A stretch of 17,062 nucleotides of DNA from an uncultured Acidobacteriota bacterium. Its GTDB lineage: Bacteria > Acidobacteriota > Vicinamibacteria > Vicinamibacterales > UBA8438. Under the pieces are notes generated by a model. The model had not been told where the DNA came from. It ran no database searches and worked only from the letters and a program-made list of their open reading frames with translations. Position 1 is the stretch's first letter. Each line of letters begins with the position of its first letter. This document shows positions 6,415 to 14,236 of the stretch, in pieces. The position numbers and the translations under genes were made by a program. The stretch is from the NCBI GenBank assembly GCA_913043805.1, contig CAJWMX010000014.1, forward strand, positions 1 through 17,062. The letters are read 5' to 3'.

Positions 6415-7916
6415 TTGGGCATCCGGAGATTGGGCATGGGAGGCGCCGAGAAGAACCGCTGCAGCGCCTTGAGCAGCATCGAGGCCCATTCGGTCGAGCG
6501 GTTCACTCGAGCGCTGTCGGTCGCCAAGCCGGTATTGGCGAACATCTGCGGATAGAGCTTCGAGATCAGCACGAAAGCAATACGCGACTTCAGCGATTTG
6601 ACGACGTTCGACCGTTGCCAGGAGGCCTTGAGGCTGTAGAAGTCGTACCACACCGACAGCGTCCGCTGTCGGATCTCCTCCGGCGACATCTCGGGGTGCG
6701 GCGTGAGCAACTTGGGGCGCTTCGACTGTGGAATGAGCCAGTGCCGCGAGTAGGGAATCCCGTCGACCTTCGGCATAGTCTCGGCGTTCTCCTTCTCCCA
6801 CTGGTCGAAGTCGAGTGTCCCGGGAAACGGGGTCAGCGTCATGAACTGCGCGAAGGTGATATCGGCCCGCTTGGCCAGATCGGCAGTTGCCACGAAAGTG
6901 CTCGGCTTGTCGCTCGGCAGGCCGAAGATGAACGAGGCCAGGATGTGGACGCCGTTCTTCTTGAAGAGCTTCAGACGCTCGACCAGTTCCTCGCCCGCGA
7001 GGTTGAAGTCCTTGTAGACGTCCTTCAGCCCCTCCGGGGTCACTGACTCCACGCCGACGAGCGCCCCCATGATGTGGGCACGCTTCATGGCCGCGAGAAA
7101 CTCCTCGTCCTCGGCCGCTTCCATCGTGATCTGGGTGAAGAACACCAGATCGTCCGGAAGCTTGGCCATCTGCTCCATCAGTTCGAACCGTTCGTCTCGG
7201 AGCGCCTTCAGTTCGTTGTACTGGGTCTTGTCCTCACGGCGATCGGCCATCCTGAGGTCGTTCAACGTCACCGGATAGAAGTTGTCGTCGGCCAGCGCGA
7301 TGAAACGGAACCCCATGCGCCTGAGCTCGACAATCTCCTCGATCACGGGGTCCACGGCGCGCTGCCGGGGCTCCTGTCCGTCGGTCCGCCAGACCGAGCA
7401 GAACGAGCAGTGCTTCGGACACCCGCGCACGGTCTGCACCGAGGCCCACAGATGCCGGTCCTTCTTCAGTAGGTCCCAGCGCGCCGGCCGGAACTTGCCG
7501 GCCGCGACCTGCCCGCCCTCATAGACCCGCTCGGGAGCGCCCTTGGCGCAGTCCTCGATCGCCATCCCCCAGGCGACATCGCCATCACCCTTGACGACTG
7601 CATGGGCGCCACCCCGCTCGTGCGCTTCCTCGGGATAGAGCGTGGCGTGGATTCCGCCGTAGATCACCCACGCCCCGCGCTCGCGCGCCTTCTGACCAAG
7701 CGCATAGCCCACCAGCGCATTGCCCGTATGGATGCCGATGCCGATGACATCGCCCGGCTCCAGCGTGTCGGGGTCGAACGGTTCGAGGATCTCGTCGGTC
7801 AGGATCGGATCGCCCCACTTGTCTGGGGTCGCCGCCGCGAGAACATAGAGCCAGCGCGTTGTGATGAGACCGGTCCCGAAGGAAAAATGGCTTGGGTTGA
7901 CGATGTGTACCCGCAC
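6411..7916 (-). CDS. B12-binding domain radical SAM protein
   Basis: A 501-aa class B-like radical SAM protein. The N-terminal Rossmann-type cobalamin-binding region (about 1-115) shows IGIGIHTGNALVGY, VIYGGIHATLYPEEA and the VVKGDGD motif. The radical SAM barrel follows with CxxxCxxC at C166, C170 and C173 (RGCPKHCSFC). Further barrel blocks are LADDNFYPV, FFTQITMEAAED, GALVGVES and FIFGLPSDKPSTF. The C-terminal helical part runs from about 400 and ends in PMPNLRMP. Relatives methylate unactivated carbons or otherwise modify lipids and natural products; the substrate here is unknown. The cobalamin region has no DxHxxG motif, as is common in this class. GTG at 7916 has a good GAGAGG just upstream (about 7923-7928). 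Transcribed alone; the stop overlaps the MFS stop. Confidence 0.88.
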   Translation of the reverse strand: MRVHIVNPSHFSFGTGLITTRWLYVLAAATPDKWGDPILTDEILEPFDPDTLEPGDVIGIGIHTGNALVGYALGQKARERGAWVIYGGIHATLYPEEAHERGGAHAVVKGDGDVAWGMAIEDCAKGAPERVYEGGQVAAGKFRPARWDLLKKDRHLWASVQTVRGCPKHCSFCSVWRTDGQEPRQRAVDPVIEEIVELRRMGFRFIALADDNFYPVTLNDLRMADRREDKTQYNELKALRDERFELMEQMAKLPDDLVFFTQITMEAAEDEEFLAAMKRAHIMGALVGVESVTPEGLKDVYKDFNLAGEELVERLKLFKKNGVHILASFIFGLPSDKPSTFVATADLAKRADITFAQFMTLTPFPGTLDFDQWEKENAETMPKVDGIPYSRHWLIPQSKRPKLLTPHPEMSPEEIRQRTLSVWYDFYSLKASWQRSNVVKSLKSRIAFVLISKLYPQMFANTGLATDSARVNRSTEWASMLLKALQRFFSAPPMPNLRMPN

Positions 7917-8241
7917 GACTGCCTCTCGTAGTGGTCGACTGCCCCTCTGGGGACCCAGCCGAAGTCCTTAAGTCTAATCCGCCGTCAAGTGTGACGACAA
8001 CCACATCCGTACCAAAGCCCGGAGAACCTCTCAGTCAGACGCCGCGAGCACAACACGATTCCGGGATCCCGGCAACAGATATGTGATCGCGTTCCTAGCC
8101 CGCAGGGCCCCACTGGCCTCTGACGGTCGCTTCTGTCATATCAATGCGTACCTGTAGGGGTAGGCGCGGCTCTTGCCTTCTCTCTCACCACGATGTTCCG
8201 GGGCACAGACAAGGACGTGCCCCACAACGAGGAGTTCCCGA
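7917..8241. other. 325-bp intergenic region between divergent genes
   Basis: No convincing coding sequence in either strand; base composition is less GC-biased than the flanking genes. It should hold the promoters for the radical SAM gene (minus) and the response regulator (plus). Visible: a candidate minus-strand promoter at 7971-8000, a short CCCC-TCT-GGGG inverted repeat near 7942-7952, and an AT-rich ATATCAAT at 8138-8145 that could be a plus-strand -10 region. Confidence 0.6.
7971..8000 (-). promoter_or_regulatory. candidate sigma-70-type promoter for the radical SAM gene
   Basis: Reading the minus strand, TTGTCG (8000-7995) and TAGACT (7976-7971) are separated by 18 bp, each matching four of six consensus bases. 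Transcription would begin near 7964, giving a leader of about 48 nt with a GAGAGG ribosome site before the GTG at 7916. Confidence 0.35.
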
Positions 8242-8684
8242 ATGACCGCCAGCGCTGCCCCCAGCACTATCCTGCTCGTGGAAGACGACGATGCGGTCCG
8301 GGCGTTCGCGGCCCAGGCGCTTCGTCGCGCCGGGTATTCGGTGCTGGAGGCGCCGCCCCCGACGTGGCGTTGGAACTGGCGGCCGAGCGGAGCGCGCCGA
8401 TCGATGGCATGCTGACCGACGTGATCATGCCGGTCATGAACGGCAAGCAGATGGTGACCCGCCTGAAGCAGACCCGGCCCGACGTCAAGGTGCTGTACAT
8501 GTCGGGCTACAGCGGAACGACCTACTTCGACCCGAGCATCGTCGACCCCGCCCAAGAACGACTCGTCGAGAAGCCATTCACGCGGGAGGCATTGCTCGCC
8601 GCGCTGCGAGAGACCCTCGACACCGACGCGACGGCCGAGCCCATCCCCTCCAAGGAACGGCCGGAAGCACGCCGTGTATCATGA
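8242..8684 (+). pseudogene. receiver-only (CheY-like) response regulator, broken by a one-base deletion
   Basis: Two frames together make one receiver domain. From ATG 8242 (GAGGAG at 8229-8234) the first frame reads STILLVEDDDAVRAFAAQALRRAGYSVLEAP. The frame one base back then continues PDVALELAAERSAPIDGMLTDVIMPVMNG with the phospho-acceptor Asp, then YMSGYSG (switch Ser), VEKPFTREALL (conserved Lys) and a short tail to the TGA at 8684. The switch lies in CCGCCCCC (8353-8360). A sixth C in the 8356-8360 run would restore a normal 147-aa domain reading VLEAPPPDVALELA, matching family spacing exactly. Without correction the first frame ends near 8415, before the phospho-Asp. It could be a true frameshift, a homopolymer sequencing error, or -1 slippage on the C run. 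Receivers of this type normally follow hybrid kinases like the one at 2369-3580, but there is no adjacent kinase. Confidence 0.85.
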
Positions 8685-8690
8685 GTCGGC

Positions 8691-9386
8691 GTGGCCGACT
8701 CGTCCTCGACCCGGGTTCTCGCTGAACACGCCAGACCGAGCCTCGGTTCCAGCCATGGCGCCATCTACCAGATGGTGGCGACCGCCCTCGCCGCCCGAGA
8801 CATCCGCGGCGAACGATTCGTGGATGTCGGGTGCGGTGGAGGCCAGCTCCGCGCGTTCGTCAACGATCGCTTCGACCGCTACATCGGGGTAGACGGCGTC
8901 CGCTACGACGACTTTCCATCCGATGCGGAGTTTCACGAACTCGACCTGGACCACGGTCGGGTCCCGCTGCCAGACGGGACGGCCGACGTCGCGGCCGCGG
9001 TCGAGACCATCGAACATCTCGAGAACCCGCGCGCGTTGGCGCGCGAGCTCGTCCGGCTGGCGAAGCCGGGGGGATGGATCGTTCTCACCACGCCGAATCA
9101 ACGCAGCCTGCTCAGCCTGTTAACGCTCGTCACCAAAGGCAGCTTCTCTGCCTTTCAGGACCCCGACTACCCCGCGCACATCACGGCACTGCTCGAAATC
9201 GACTTCGCCAGGATCGGCGCCGAGCTGGGCCTGGTCGACGCCGGCTTCGCCTATAGCCACCATGGGCGGCTGCCGTTCAGCGCCGCCCACTACCCGACGT
9301 CGGTGTCGGCGTTGTTCCCGCGAGCCCTGTCGGACAACCTTCTGTACATCGCCCGGCGCGGCCCCGTCGAACAGGGATTCCGCTAA
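8691..9386 (+). CDS. class I SAM-dependent methyltransferase
   Basis: A 231-aa Rossmann-fold methyltransferase. Motif I is FVDVGCGGGQLRAF (about 43-56), with the acidic end of strand 2 at YIGVDGV (64-70). Then come a motif IV region VAAAVETIEHLENPRALARELVRL and the post-motif block KPGGWIVLTTPN. This resembles the UbiG/COQ5-like Methyltransf_11 type that acts on small molecules or glycan/lipid intermediates; the acceptor is unknown. GTG at 8691 lies six bases after the response-regulator stop and lacks a clear ribosome site, but TATCAT (8677-8682) sits 8 bp upstream, so a leaderless mRNA is possible. A later start would cut into the helix before motif I. Confidence 0.85.
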   Translation: MADSSSTRVLAEHARPSLGSSHGAIYQMVATALAARDIRGERFVDVGCGGGQLRAFVNDRFDRYIGVDGVRYDDFPSDAEFHELDLDHGRVPLPDGTADVAAAVETIEHLENPRALARELVRLAKPGGWIVLTTPNQRSLLSLLTLVTKGSFSAFQDPDYPAHITALLEIDFARIGAELGLVDAGFAYSHHGRLPFSAAHYPTSVSALFPRALSDNLLYIARRGPVEQGFR

Positions 9387-9401
9387 GATCCGAGTGATCC
9401 C

Positions 9402-10454
9402 ATGCCGACTCGGCACATTGCGGCTGCGTTGCTCCCGGTCGTCATCACGATAATGACCGCTCTTCCGGCGCTCGCGCAGAACCAAGGCCTGACCGCCGTC
9501 GACGGCCTCAAGGTCGGCCACCACACCCTGTCGGCGCGCCCGACCGGCTGCACGGTGGTCCTGGCCGAAGCCGGAGCCGTCGCCGGGGTCGACGTGCGGG
9601 GCGGCGCACCGGGCACGCGGGAGACGGATCTGCTCGACCCGGCCAAGAGCGTGCAACAGGTGCACGGGATCGTCCTTGCGGGCGGCAGCGCTTTTGGCCT
9701 GGACGCCGCGAGCGGCGTCGTACGCTACCTTGCGGAGCGGGACTTCGGCTACCAGACACGGGTCGCGAGGGTCCCGATCGTCCCGGCCGCAATCCTGTTC
9801 GACCTCGGGATAGGCGACGACCCGACCATCCGCCCCACGGCGGAATGTGGCTACCTTGCCGCCGAAGCGGCGTCGACCGACCCGGTCACCGAGGGCAACG
9901 TCGGCGCCGGCGCCGGCGCGACCGTAGGCAAGATGGGCGGGGGCGGACGAGCAATGAAAGGCGGTCTCGGCTCGGCGGCCGTGGAACTGCCGAACGGACT
10001 GGTAGTGGCCGCACTGGTGGCCGTCAACGCCGTGGGCGACGTGGTCGACCCATCGACCGGCGAGGTCGTGGCTGGAGTCCGGACCGAAGACGGCGGGGGA
10101 CTGGCCGACGCCCGCCGGCTGCTCCGCGCCGGCGCCACGCAACCGGGCGCCCGCGGTGAAAACACCACAATCGGGATCGTCGCCACCAACGCGGTCCTGA
10201 CCCAGGCCGAGGCCACGGTCGTCGCGCAAATGGCCCACGATGGCTTCGCGCGCGCCATCGTGCCGGCCCACACCCCGAGCGACGGCGACGCCATCTTCAC
10301 TCTGGCCACCGGCACCGGCACGCCTCCGCCAAGCCTGGCCGTCGTCGGGGCACTGGCTGCCGACGTCATGGCCGAGGCGATCGTCCGAGCCGTCCGTGCC
10401 GCGGTGGGCATCCCCGGCTATCCGGCCGTCCGGGACCTCCCGGTCGCCCCGTGA
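9402..10454 (+). CDS. exported P1 family peptidase/amidase (DmpA/NylC superfamily, Thr nucleophile)
   Basis: N-terminal-nucleophile hydrolase that self-cleaves into two subunits and hydrolyses N-terminal amide bonds. A signal peptide (about 1-25, ending ALPALAQ) indicates export. Relatives are the aminopeptidase DmpA, beta-peptidyl aminopeptidases and nylon-oligomer hydrolase NylC. The predicted cleavage is N254/T255 in GENTTIGIVATNA, so T255 is the nucleophile, as in NylC rather than the Ser of DmpA. Other active-site candidates: K177 (TVGKMGGG), N209 (AVNAVGD), D294 and D296 (PSDGDAIF). Their distances to T255 (78, 46, 39, 41) agree closely with what I recall for NylC K189, N219, T267, D306 and D308. 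Length (350 aa) is normal. The GTGA at the end overlaps the start of the symporter gene. TAAGAT (9384-9389) lies 12 bp before the ATG. Confidence 0.88.
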   Translation: MPTRHIAAALLPVVITIMTALPALAQNQGLTAVDGLKVGHHTLSARPTGCTVVLAEAGAVAGVDVRGGAPGTRETDLLDPAKSVQQVHGIVLAGGSAFGLDAASGVVRYLAERDFGYQTRVARVPIVPAAILFDLGIGDDPTIRPTAECGYLAAEAASTDPVTEGNVGAGAGATVGKMGGGGRAMKGGLGSAAVELPNGLVVAALVAVNAVGDVVDPSTGEVVAGVRTEDGGGLADARRLLRAGATQPGARGENTTIGIVATNAVLTQAEATVVAQMAHDGFARAIVPAHTPSDGDAIFTLATGTGTPPPSLAVVGALAADVMAEAIVRAVRAAVGIPGYPAVRDLPVAP

Positions 10455-11863
10455 ACCTCTACCTCGCGGTCCTCATCGTCTATGCCGGCCTGCTCATGGC
10501 CGTGGGCCTCTGGTCCGGACGAGCGGTGGCCGGCTCGAAGGACTTCTTCGTGGCGGGCCGTCGCCTCGGACCGGGCCTCGTCTGCGCGACGTTGCTAGCG
10601 ATCAACATCGGCGCCGGATCGACCGTGGGTGCGGCCGCGCTGGGCTACCGCGACGGCCTGGCGGCGAGCTGGTGGGTTGGCTCCGCCGGAATCGGCTCCC
10701 TGATTCTCGCCTTCTTGATCGGCCCGCGCATCCGCCGGCTCGCGGCCGCCCACGACCTTCACACCGTGGGCGACTTCCTGGAGTTCCGATACGGACGCCA
10801 GGTGCGCGCAACGGTCGCCATCCTGCTGTGGATCGGTACGCTGGCGATCCTCGCCGCCCAGATCATGGCGATGGGGTTCGTGCTGGGGGCGGTGAGCGGG
10901 CTCGAGCGCTGGGTCGGGTCGCTGATCGGCGGCGTGGTGGTGACGGTCTACTTCACGGCTGGGGGGCTGCTGACGTCGGTGATGGTCAACACCGTACAGC
11001 TCATCGTGCTGGTCGTGGGCTTCGTCGTGGTCTTTCCGCTCATGCTGGGCTCGGTCGGCGGGATGTCCACGCTGATGGCGAACACCGCGCATATCGAGGA
11101 CTACTGGAATATCTGGCGAGGAGGGAAGTCGGGTTGGATGTACCTCGCCATGCTGGGCCCCTCGTTCATCGTCTCGCCCGGCATTCTCCAGCGCGTGTAC
11201 GCGGCGCGCGACGACCGGGCGGTCCGGCTGGGGGTCGGACTCAACGGCGTGGCGCTGCTGCTCTTCGCCGCCGCTCCGGCGTTGCTCGGAATGATGGCCC
11301 GGGTCGTGTCTCCAGAACTGGCCGACGACGACCTGAACTTCGCGTTGCCGACCCTGCTCGTCGCCACACTGCCGCCGCTCCTGGGCGCGCTCGGACTGGC
11401 CGCGATCTTTTCGGCCGAGGTCAGCTCGGCCGACGCGATCCTCTTCATGCTCGCCACCTCGCTCTCGCGCGATCTGTATCAGCGTTTCCTGAATCCGGAG
11501 GCGGACGACGCGACCGTCTTGAGGGTCGCCCGCGGCGCGGCCGTCGCCGGCGGGGTGGCCGGAACGGGACTCGCCATCCTCTTCAGCTCGATCGTCGACG
11601 CGCTCGGAATCTTCTACACGTTGCTGGCGGTGAGTCTCTTCGTGCCGGTCGTGGTGGGACTGTTCGTCGGTCGGGTCGGAAGGGTCGAAGCGCTGGCCTC
11701 GATCGTCGCCGGCGTCACACTGGTGGCGATCGTGCAGGTCTCAGCGGGCGGGACCGGGGTGGGCGGCTTCACGCCGGCCATATTGGGGCTGGCGGGCGCG
11801 CTGGGGGCCGCGGGCGTGGCCAACATTCTGACCCGACACCGAGGGGAGGCCGCGATCCAATGA
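10451..11863 (+). CDS. sodium:solute symporter (SSS family)
   Basis: A 470-aa LeuT-fold Na+-coupled importer. The N-terminus reads MNLYLAVLIVYAGLLMAVGL, followed by the family pattern SKDFFVAGRRLGPGL and then LAINIGAGSTVGAAALGY (TM1-2). VGDFLEFRYG precedes TM3. FSAEVSSADAILFMLATSLSRDLY (about 317-340) is the TM8 region whose Ser/Asp usually help form the Na2 site. About 12-13 TM segments are apparent. The SSS substrate (sugar, amino acid, carboxylate) cannot be told. GTG at 10451 overlaps the P1 peptidase TGA, and the TGA at 11861-11863 overlaps the next ATG, so the three genes are almost surely one transcript with coupled translation. Confidence 0.9.
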   Translation: MNLYLAVLIVYAGLLMAVGLWSGRAVAGSKDFFVAGRRLGPGLVCATLLAINIGAGSTVGAAALGYRDGLAASWWVGSAGIGSLILAFLIGPRIRRLAAAHDLHTVGDFLEFRYGRQVRATVAILLWIGTLAILAAQIMAMGFVLGAVSGLERWVGSLIGGVVVTVYFTAGGLLTSVMVNTVQLIVLVVGFVVVFPLMLGSVGGMSTLMANTAHIEDYWNIWRGGKSGWMYLAMLGPSFIVSPGILQRVYAARDDRAVRLGVGLNGVALLLFAAAPALLGMMARVVSPELADDDLNFALPTLLVATLPPLLGALGLAAIFSAEVSSADAILFMLATSLSRDLYQRFLNPEADDATVLRVARGAAVAGGVAGTGLAILFSSIVDALGIFYTLLAVSLFVPVVVGLFVGRVGRVEALASIVAGVTLVAIVQVSAGGTGVGGFTPAILGLAGALGAAGVANILTRHRGEAAIQ

Positions 11864-13332
11864 CCGACCAAGCGTCAGCTCCCCAGACATCCGATCGCCG
11901 GCCGGCGCTGGCACTGCTCGCGGCGACAACGCTGCTCTTCGTGGTGCATCTGGTACCGGCGCCGAGCCCCCTGTCGCGAGGCGACGAGCTCATCGCCCTC
12001 ACCCTCGAGGGCAAGACCTGCCTGGCCATCCTTCTGTTCGCGGTGACGCTGTGGGTCACCGAGGCGATGCCGTTCCCGGTGACCTCGCTCCTGGTCCTGA
12101 TCCTGCTGCCCATCTTCGACGTCACCGATTTCGCGGCTGCCGTCGACGCCGGATTCGGCAACCCGCTGATCCTGTTCTTCATCGGCGTCTTGATGCTCTC
12201 GACCGGATTCTCACGCTCCGGGCTCGGCACCAGGATGGTGTTGCACGTGCTTCGATTGGCCGGGACCCGGCCGGACCGCGTGCTGCTCGGATTCATCACA
12301 GTCGGCGCCTTCCTGTCGATGTGGATTACCGACATGGCGGTGGCCGCGATCATGCTGCCACTTGGCGTCGGAGTCCTCAAGGACGCGGGACTAAGACCGC
12401 TCCAGAGCAACTTCGGGCGCGCCCTGATGATCTCCTGCGCCTATGGTCCGCTCATCGGAGGCATCGGCACCCCGGCGGGCACCGGCGCCAACCTCATCGC
12501 CCTGAGCTATCTGGAAGAAATCGCAGGCGTCTCGATCTCGTTCGGGGAGTGGATGCTGATGGGGGTCCCCGCCGCCATCCTGATGATTCCGGCCGGATGG
12601 TGGCTGCTGCTGTGGTGCTTCCCTCCCGAGTTGGACCACCTTCCATACGAGCGCGCCGAGGTCGAGGCCAAGCTGGTGGAACTAGGCGGTCTGGAACCGG
12701 TCGAACGGAAAACGCTGGTCGTCTTTGCGCTCACGATCGCGACGTGGGTCGCGACGCCGTGGTTGGCCGAGCTCACGGGCAGGCGATTCGACCCGCCGGT
12801 GCAGGCGGTGGCGCTGACCGGAGGCCTGGCGCTGTTCTTCCCCGGGATGCGGGTGATGAACTGGAAGGAGGCCCAGCGCAGCATGGACTGGGGCGGGGTG
12901 ATGCTCATCGTCGCGGGCCTCTCGCTCGGCCTCGAGGTGTTCGAGAGTGGCGCGGCCAGGTGGCTGGCGCAGCTGCTGCTGGGTAACCTCGTCCAGGTAC
13001 CGGATCTGTTGCAACCGTTCGTCATCGTGATCGCCGTGGCGCTGCTGCACCTGCTGTTCTCGAGCAACACCGTCACGGGCTCGCTGATCATGCCGATCCT
13101 GCTCGCCCTCGCACTCGATTTCGGTCTGGATGCCTGGACGATCGCCGCGCCGGCGGCCTTCACCTCGACCCTGGCGTTCATCCTGGTTACCGAGAGCCCG
13201 ACCAACGTGCTGCCGTACTCGGCCGGCTACTTCACTATCCGCGACATGGCCAAGGTCGGCATCTGGATGACCATTGCCGCCGCTTTCGCCATCACGCTGT
13301 CGGTGACCGTGGTCGGCGCGCTCTCCGGCTAG
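11860..13332 (+). CDS. SLC13/DASS family (CitT/INDY-type) Na+-coupled anion transporter
   Basis: A 490-aa inner-membrane carrier for di/tricarboxylates, sulfate or related anions. Duplicated DASS features are visible: TM segment WVTEAMPFPVTSLLVLILLP; first substrate/Na+ hairpin with MWITDMAVAAIMLPLG; GGIGTPAGTGANLIAL (Na1-type clamshell); second-half hairpin FSSNTVTGSLIMPILLAL; and ESPTNVLPYSAGYFTIRDMAKVG near the C-terminus. The usual SNT signature of the first hairpin appears here as ITD and the second as SSNT, so the substrate may differ from succinate carriers. ATG at 11860 overlaps the symporter TGA (ATGA). A much longer ORF in this frame reaches back to 10240, but that part overlaps two other genes and has no family features. 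The TAG stop shares CTAG with the opposing tauD-like gene. Confidence 0.9.
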   Translation: MTDQASAPQTSDRRPALALLAATTLLFVVHLVPAPSPLSRGDELIALTLEGKTCLAILLFAVTLWVTEAMPFPVTSLLVLILLPIFDVTDFAAAVDAGFGNPLILFFIGVLMLSTGFSRSGLGTRMVLHVLRLAGTRPDRVLLGFITVGAFLSMWITDMAVAAIMLPLGVGVLKDAGLRPLQSNFGRALMISCAYGPLIGGIGTPAGTGANLIALSYLEEIAGVSISFGEWMLMGVPAAILMIPAGWWLLLWCFPPELDHLPYERAEVEAKLVELGGLEPVERKTLVVFALTIATWVATPWLAELTGRRFDPPVQAVALTGGLALFFPGMRVMNWKEAQRSMDWGGVMLIVAGLSLGLEVFESGAARWLAQLLLGNLVQVPDLLQPFVIVIAVALLHLLFSSNTVTGSLIMPILLALALDFGLDAWTIAAPAAFTSTLAFILVTESPTNVLPYSAGYFTIRDMAKVGIWMTIAAAFAITLSVTVVGALSG

Positions 13333-14171
13333 TCCCCGGCAGAAGGATCGTAGAAGGGCCGGTCGCCCTTGACGGCTACCCGGTAGCCGTGCCGGGTCTG
13401 AGGGAAGTAGTCCCAGATGGCCAGATGCTGGGTGCACCGGTTGTCCCAGAACGCCACCGAATTGGCCTCCCACCGAAATCGGCAGGTGAACTCGGGCGAC
13501 GCGCAGTGCTTGATCAGGAACGCAAGGAGCGCATCGCTCTCGGCCCGCTTCAACTCCTTGAACCCCACCGTGAACCCCTCGTTCACGTAGAGCGCCGTGC
13601 GACCAGTCCGGGGATGGGTCCTGAGCGCCGGATGTTCGGCAGACGGGTAGGTCTCGTCCCGGAGATGCCCGCCGCCGTAGCGTCCAACGTAGTACTGACG
13701 GCCGTCATGCACCGCCGTCAACTCTCCCAGCAGCCGCCGCATCCGATCCGATAGCGCCTCGTAGGCGGCATACATGCTCGAGAACATGGTGTCGCCACCG
13801 GTGGCGGGCAACTCCTCGATGCGCAGGATGCTCGCCATGGGAGGCACGTCGTCACACGACACGTCGGAGTGCCAGAGGCCGCCCGAGACGAACGTCGACT
13901 CCGCGTCGGCGTGGACCACGAGCACCTCCGGGTGCTCGGCGCCTTTGGGCGCCGCCGGATGCACGTGCAGCTCACCGAAACGGCCGCCGAGCGCCTTGTG
14001 CTGCTCCACGGTCATCGGCTGATCGCGAAAGAACAGCACCTGGTGCTCATGCAGCGCCTGTTCGAGTGCCCCGAACTGCTCCTGAGAGAGCGGAGCGGAC
14101 AGGTCCAACCCCGTGACTATGCCCCCCAGGGCCGGGGTCACCGGTGTGACGTCGAACTGAGTGCCGGTCAT
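13329..14171 (-). CDS. TauD/TfdA family Fe(II)/2-oxoglutarate dioxygenase
   Basis: A 280-aa non-haem Fe(II)/2OG oxygenase, the same size as E. coli TauD (283). Fe ligands: H101 and D103 in GLWHSDVS, and H249 in FWDNRCTQHLAIWDY. R260 and R264 in QTRHGYRVAVKGDRPFY align with the 2OG/substrate arginines TauD R266 and R270. The N-terminal VTPALGGIVTGLDLS segment is also typical. Members hydroxylate taurine, other alkylsulfonates, 2,4-D or sulfate esters; the target is not predictable here. The start ATG at 14171 gives the full N-terminus. The gene is transcribed alone toward the DASS transporter, sharing its stop region. No adjacent sulfonate ABC transporter is present. Confidence 0.9.
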   Translation of the reverse strand: MTGTQFDVTPVTPALGGIVTGLDLSAPLSQEQFGALEQALHEHQVLFFRDQPMTVEQHKALGGRFGELHVHPAAPKGAEHPEVLVVHADAESTFVSGGLWHSDVSCDDVPPMASILRIEELPATGGDTMFSSMYAAYEALSDRMRRLLGELTAVHDGRQYYVGRYGGGHLRDETYPSAEHPALRTHPRTGRTALYVNEGFTVGFKELKRAESDALLAFLIKHCASPEFTCRFRWEANSVAFWDNRCTQHLAIWDYFPQTRHGYRVAVKGDRPFYDPSAGD

Positions 14172-14206
14172 GTGCCGAGTGTGCCTTTCTCAACTGCTTA
14201 CAGGAC

Positions 14207-14223
14207 GTTCGGAACAGATTATG
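14207..14223 (-). promoter_or_regulatory. possible promoter/operator region of the dioxygenase gene
   Basis: Upstream of the TauD-like ATG, reading minus, CATAAT (14223-14218) could be a -10 element giving a leader of about 40 nt. A 9-bp palindrome GTTCGGAAC (14207-14215) would lie at the transcription start, a plausible operator place. There is no clear -35. Both signals are short and could occur by chance. Confidence 0.25.
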
Positions 14224-14236
14224 CAACGACAGGGGC

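Noticed and set aside
7917..8241. Possible small gene or structured RNA in the longest gap
   Set aside because: No open frame with a ribosome site and no extended pairing beyond short G/C inverted repeats could be seen by eye.
10240..11859. Long upstream open frame joined to the DASS transporter (1030 codons in all)
   Set aside because: It overlaps the P1 peptidase and the whole symporter in another frame, is Arg/Gly/Pro-rich with no family pattern, and the transporter has a proper start at 11860. It is a GC-rich shadow frame.
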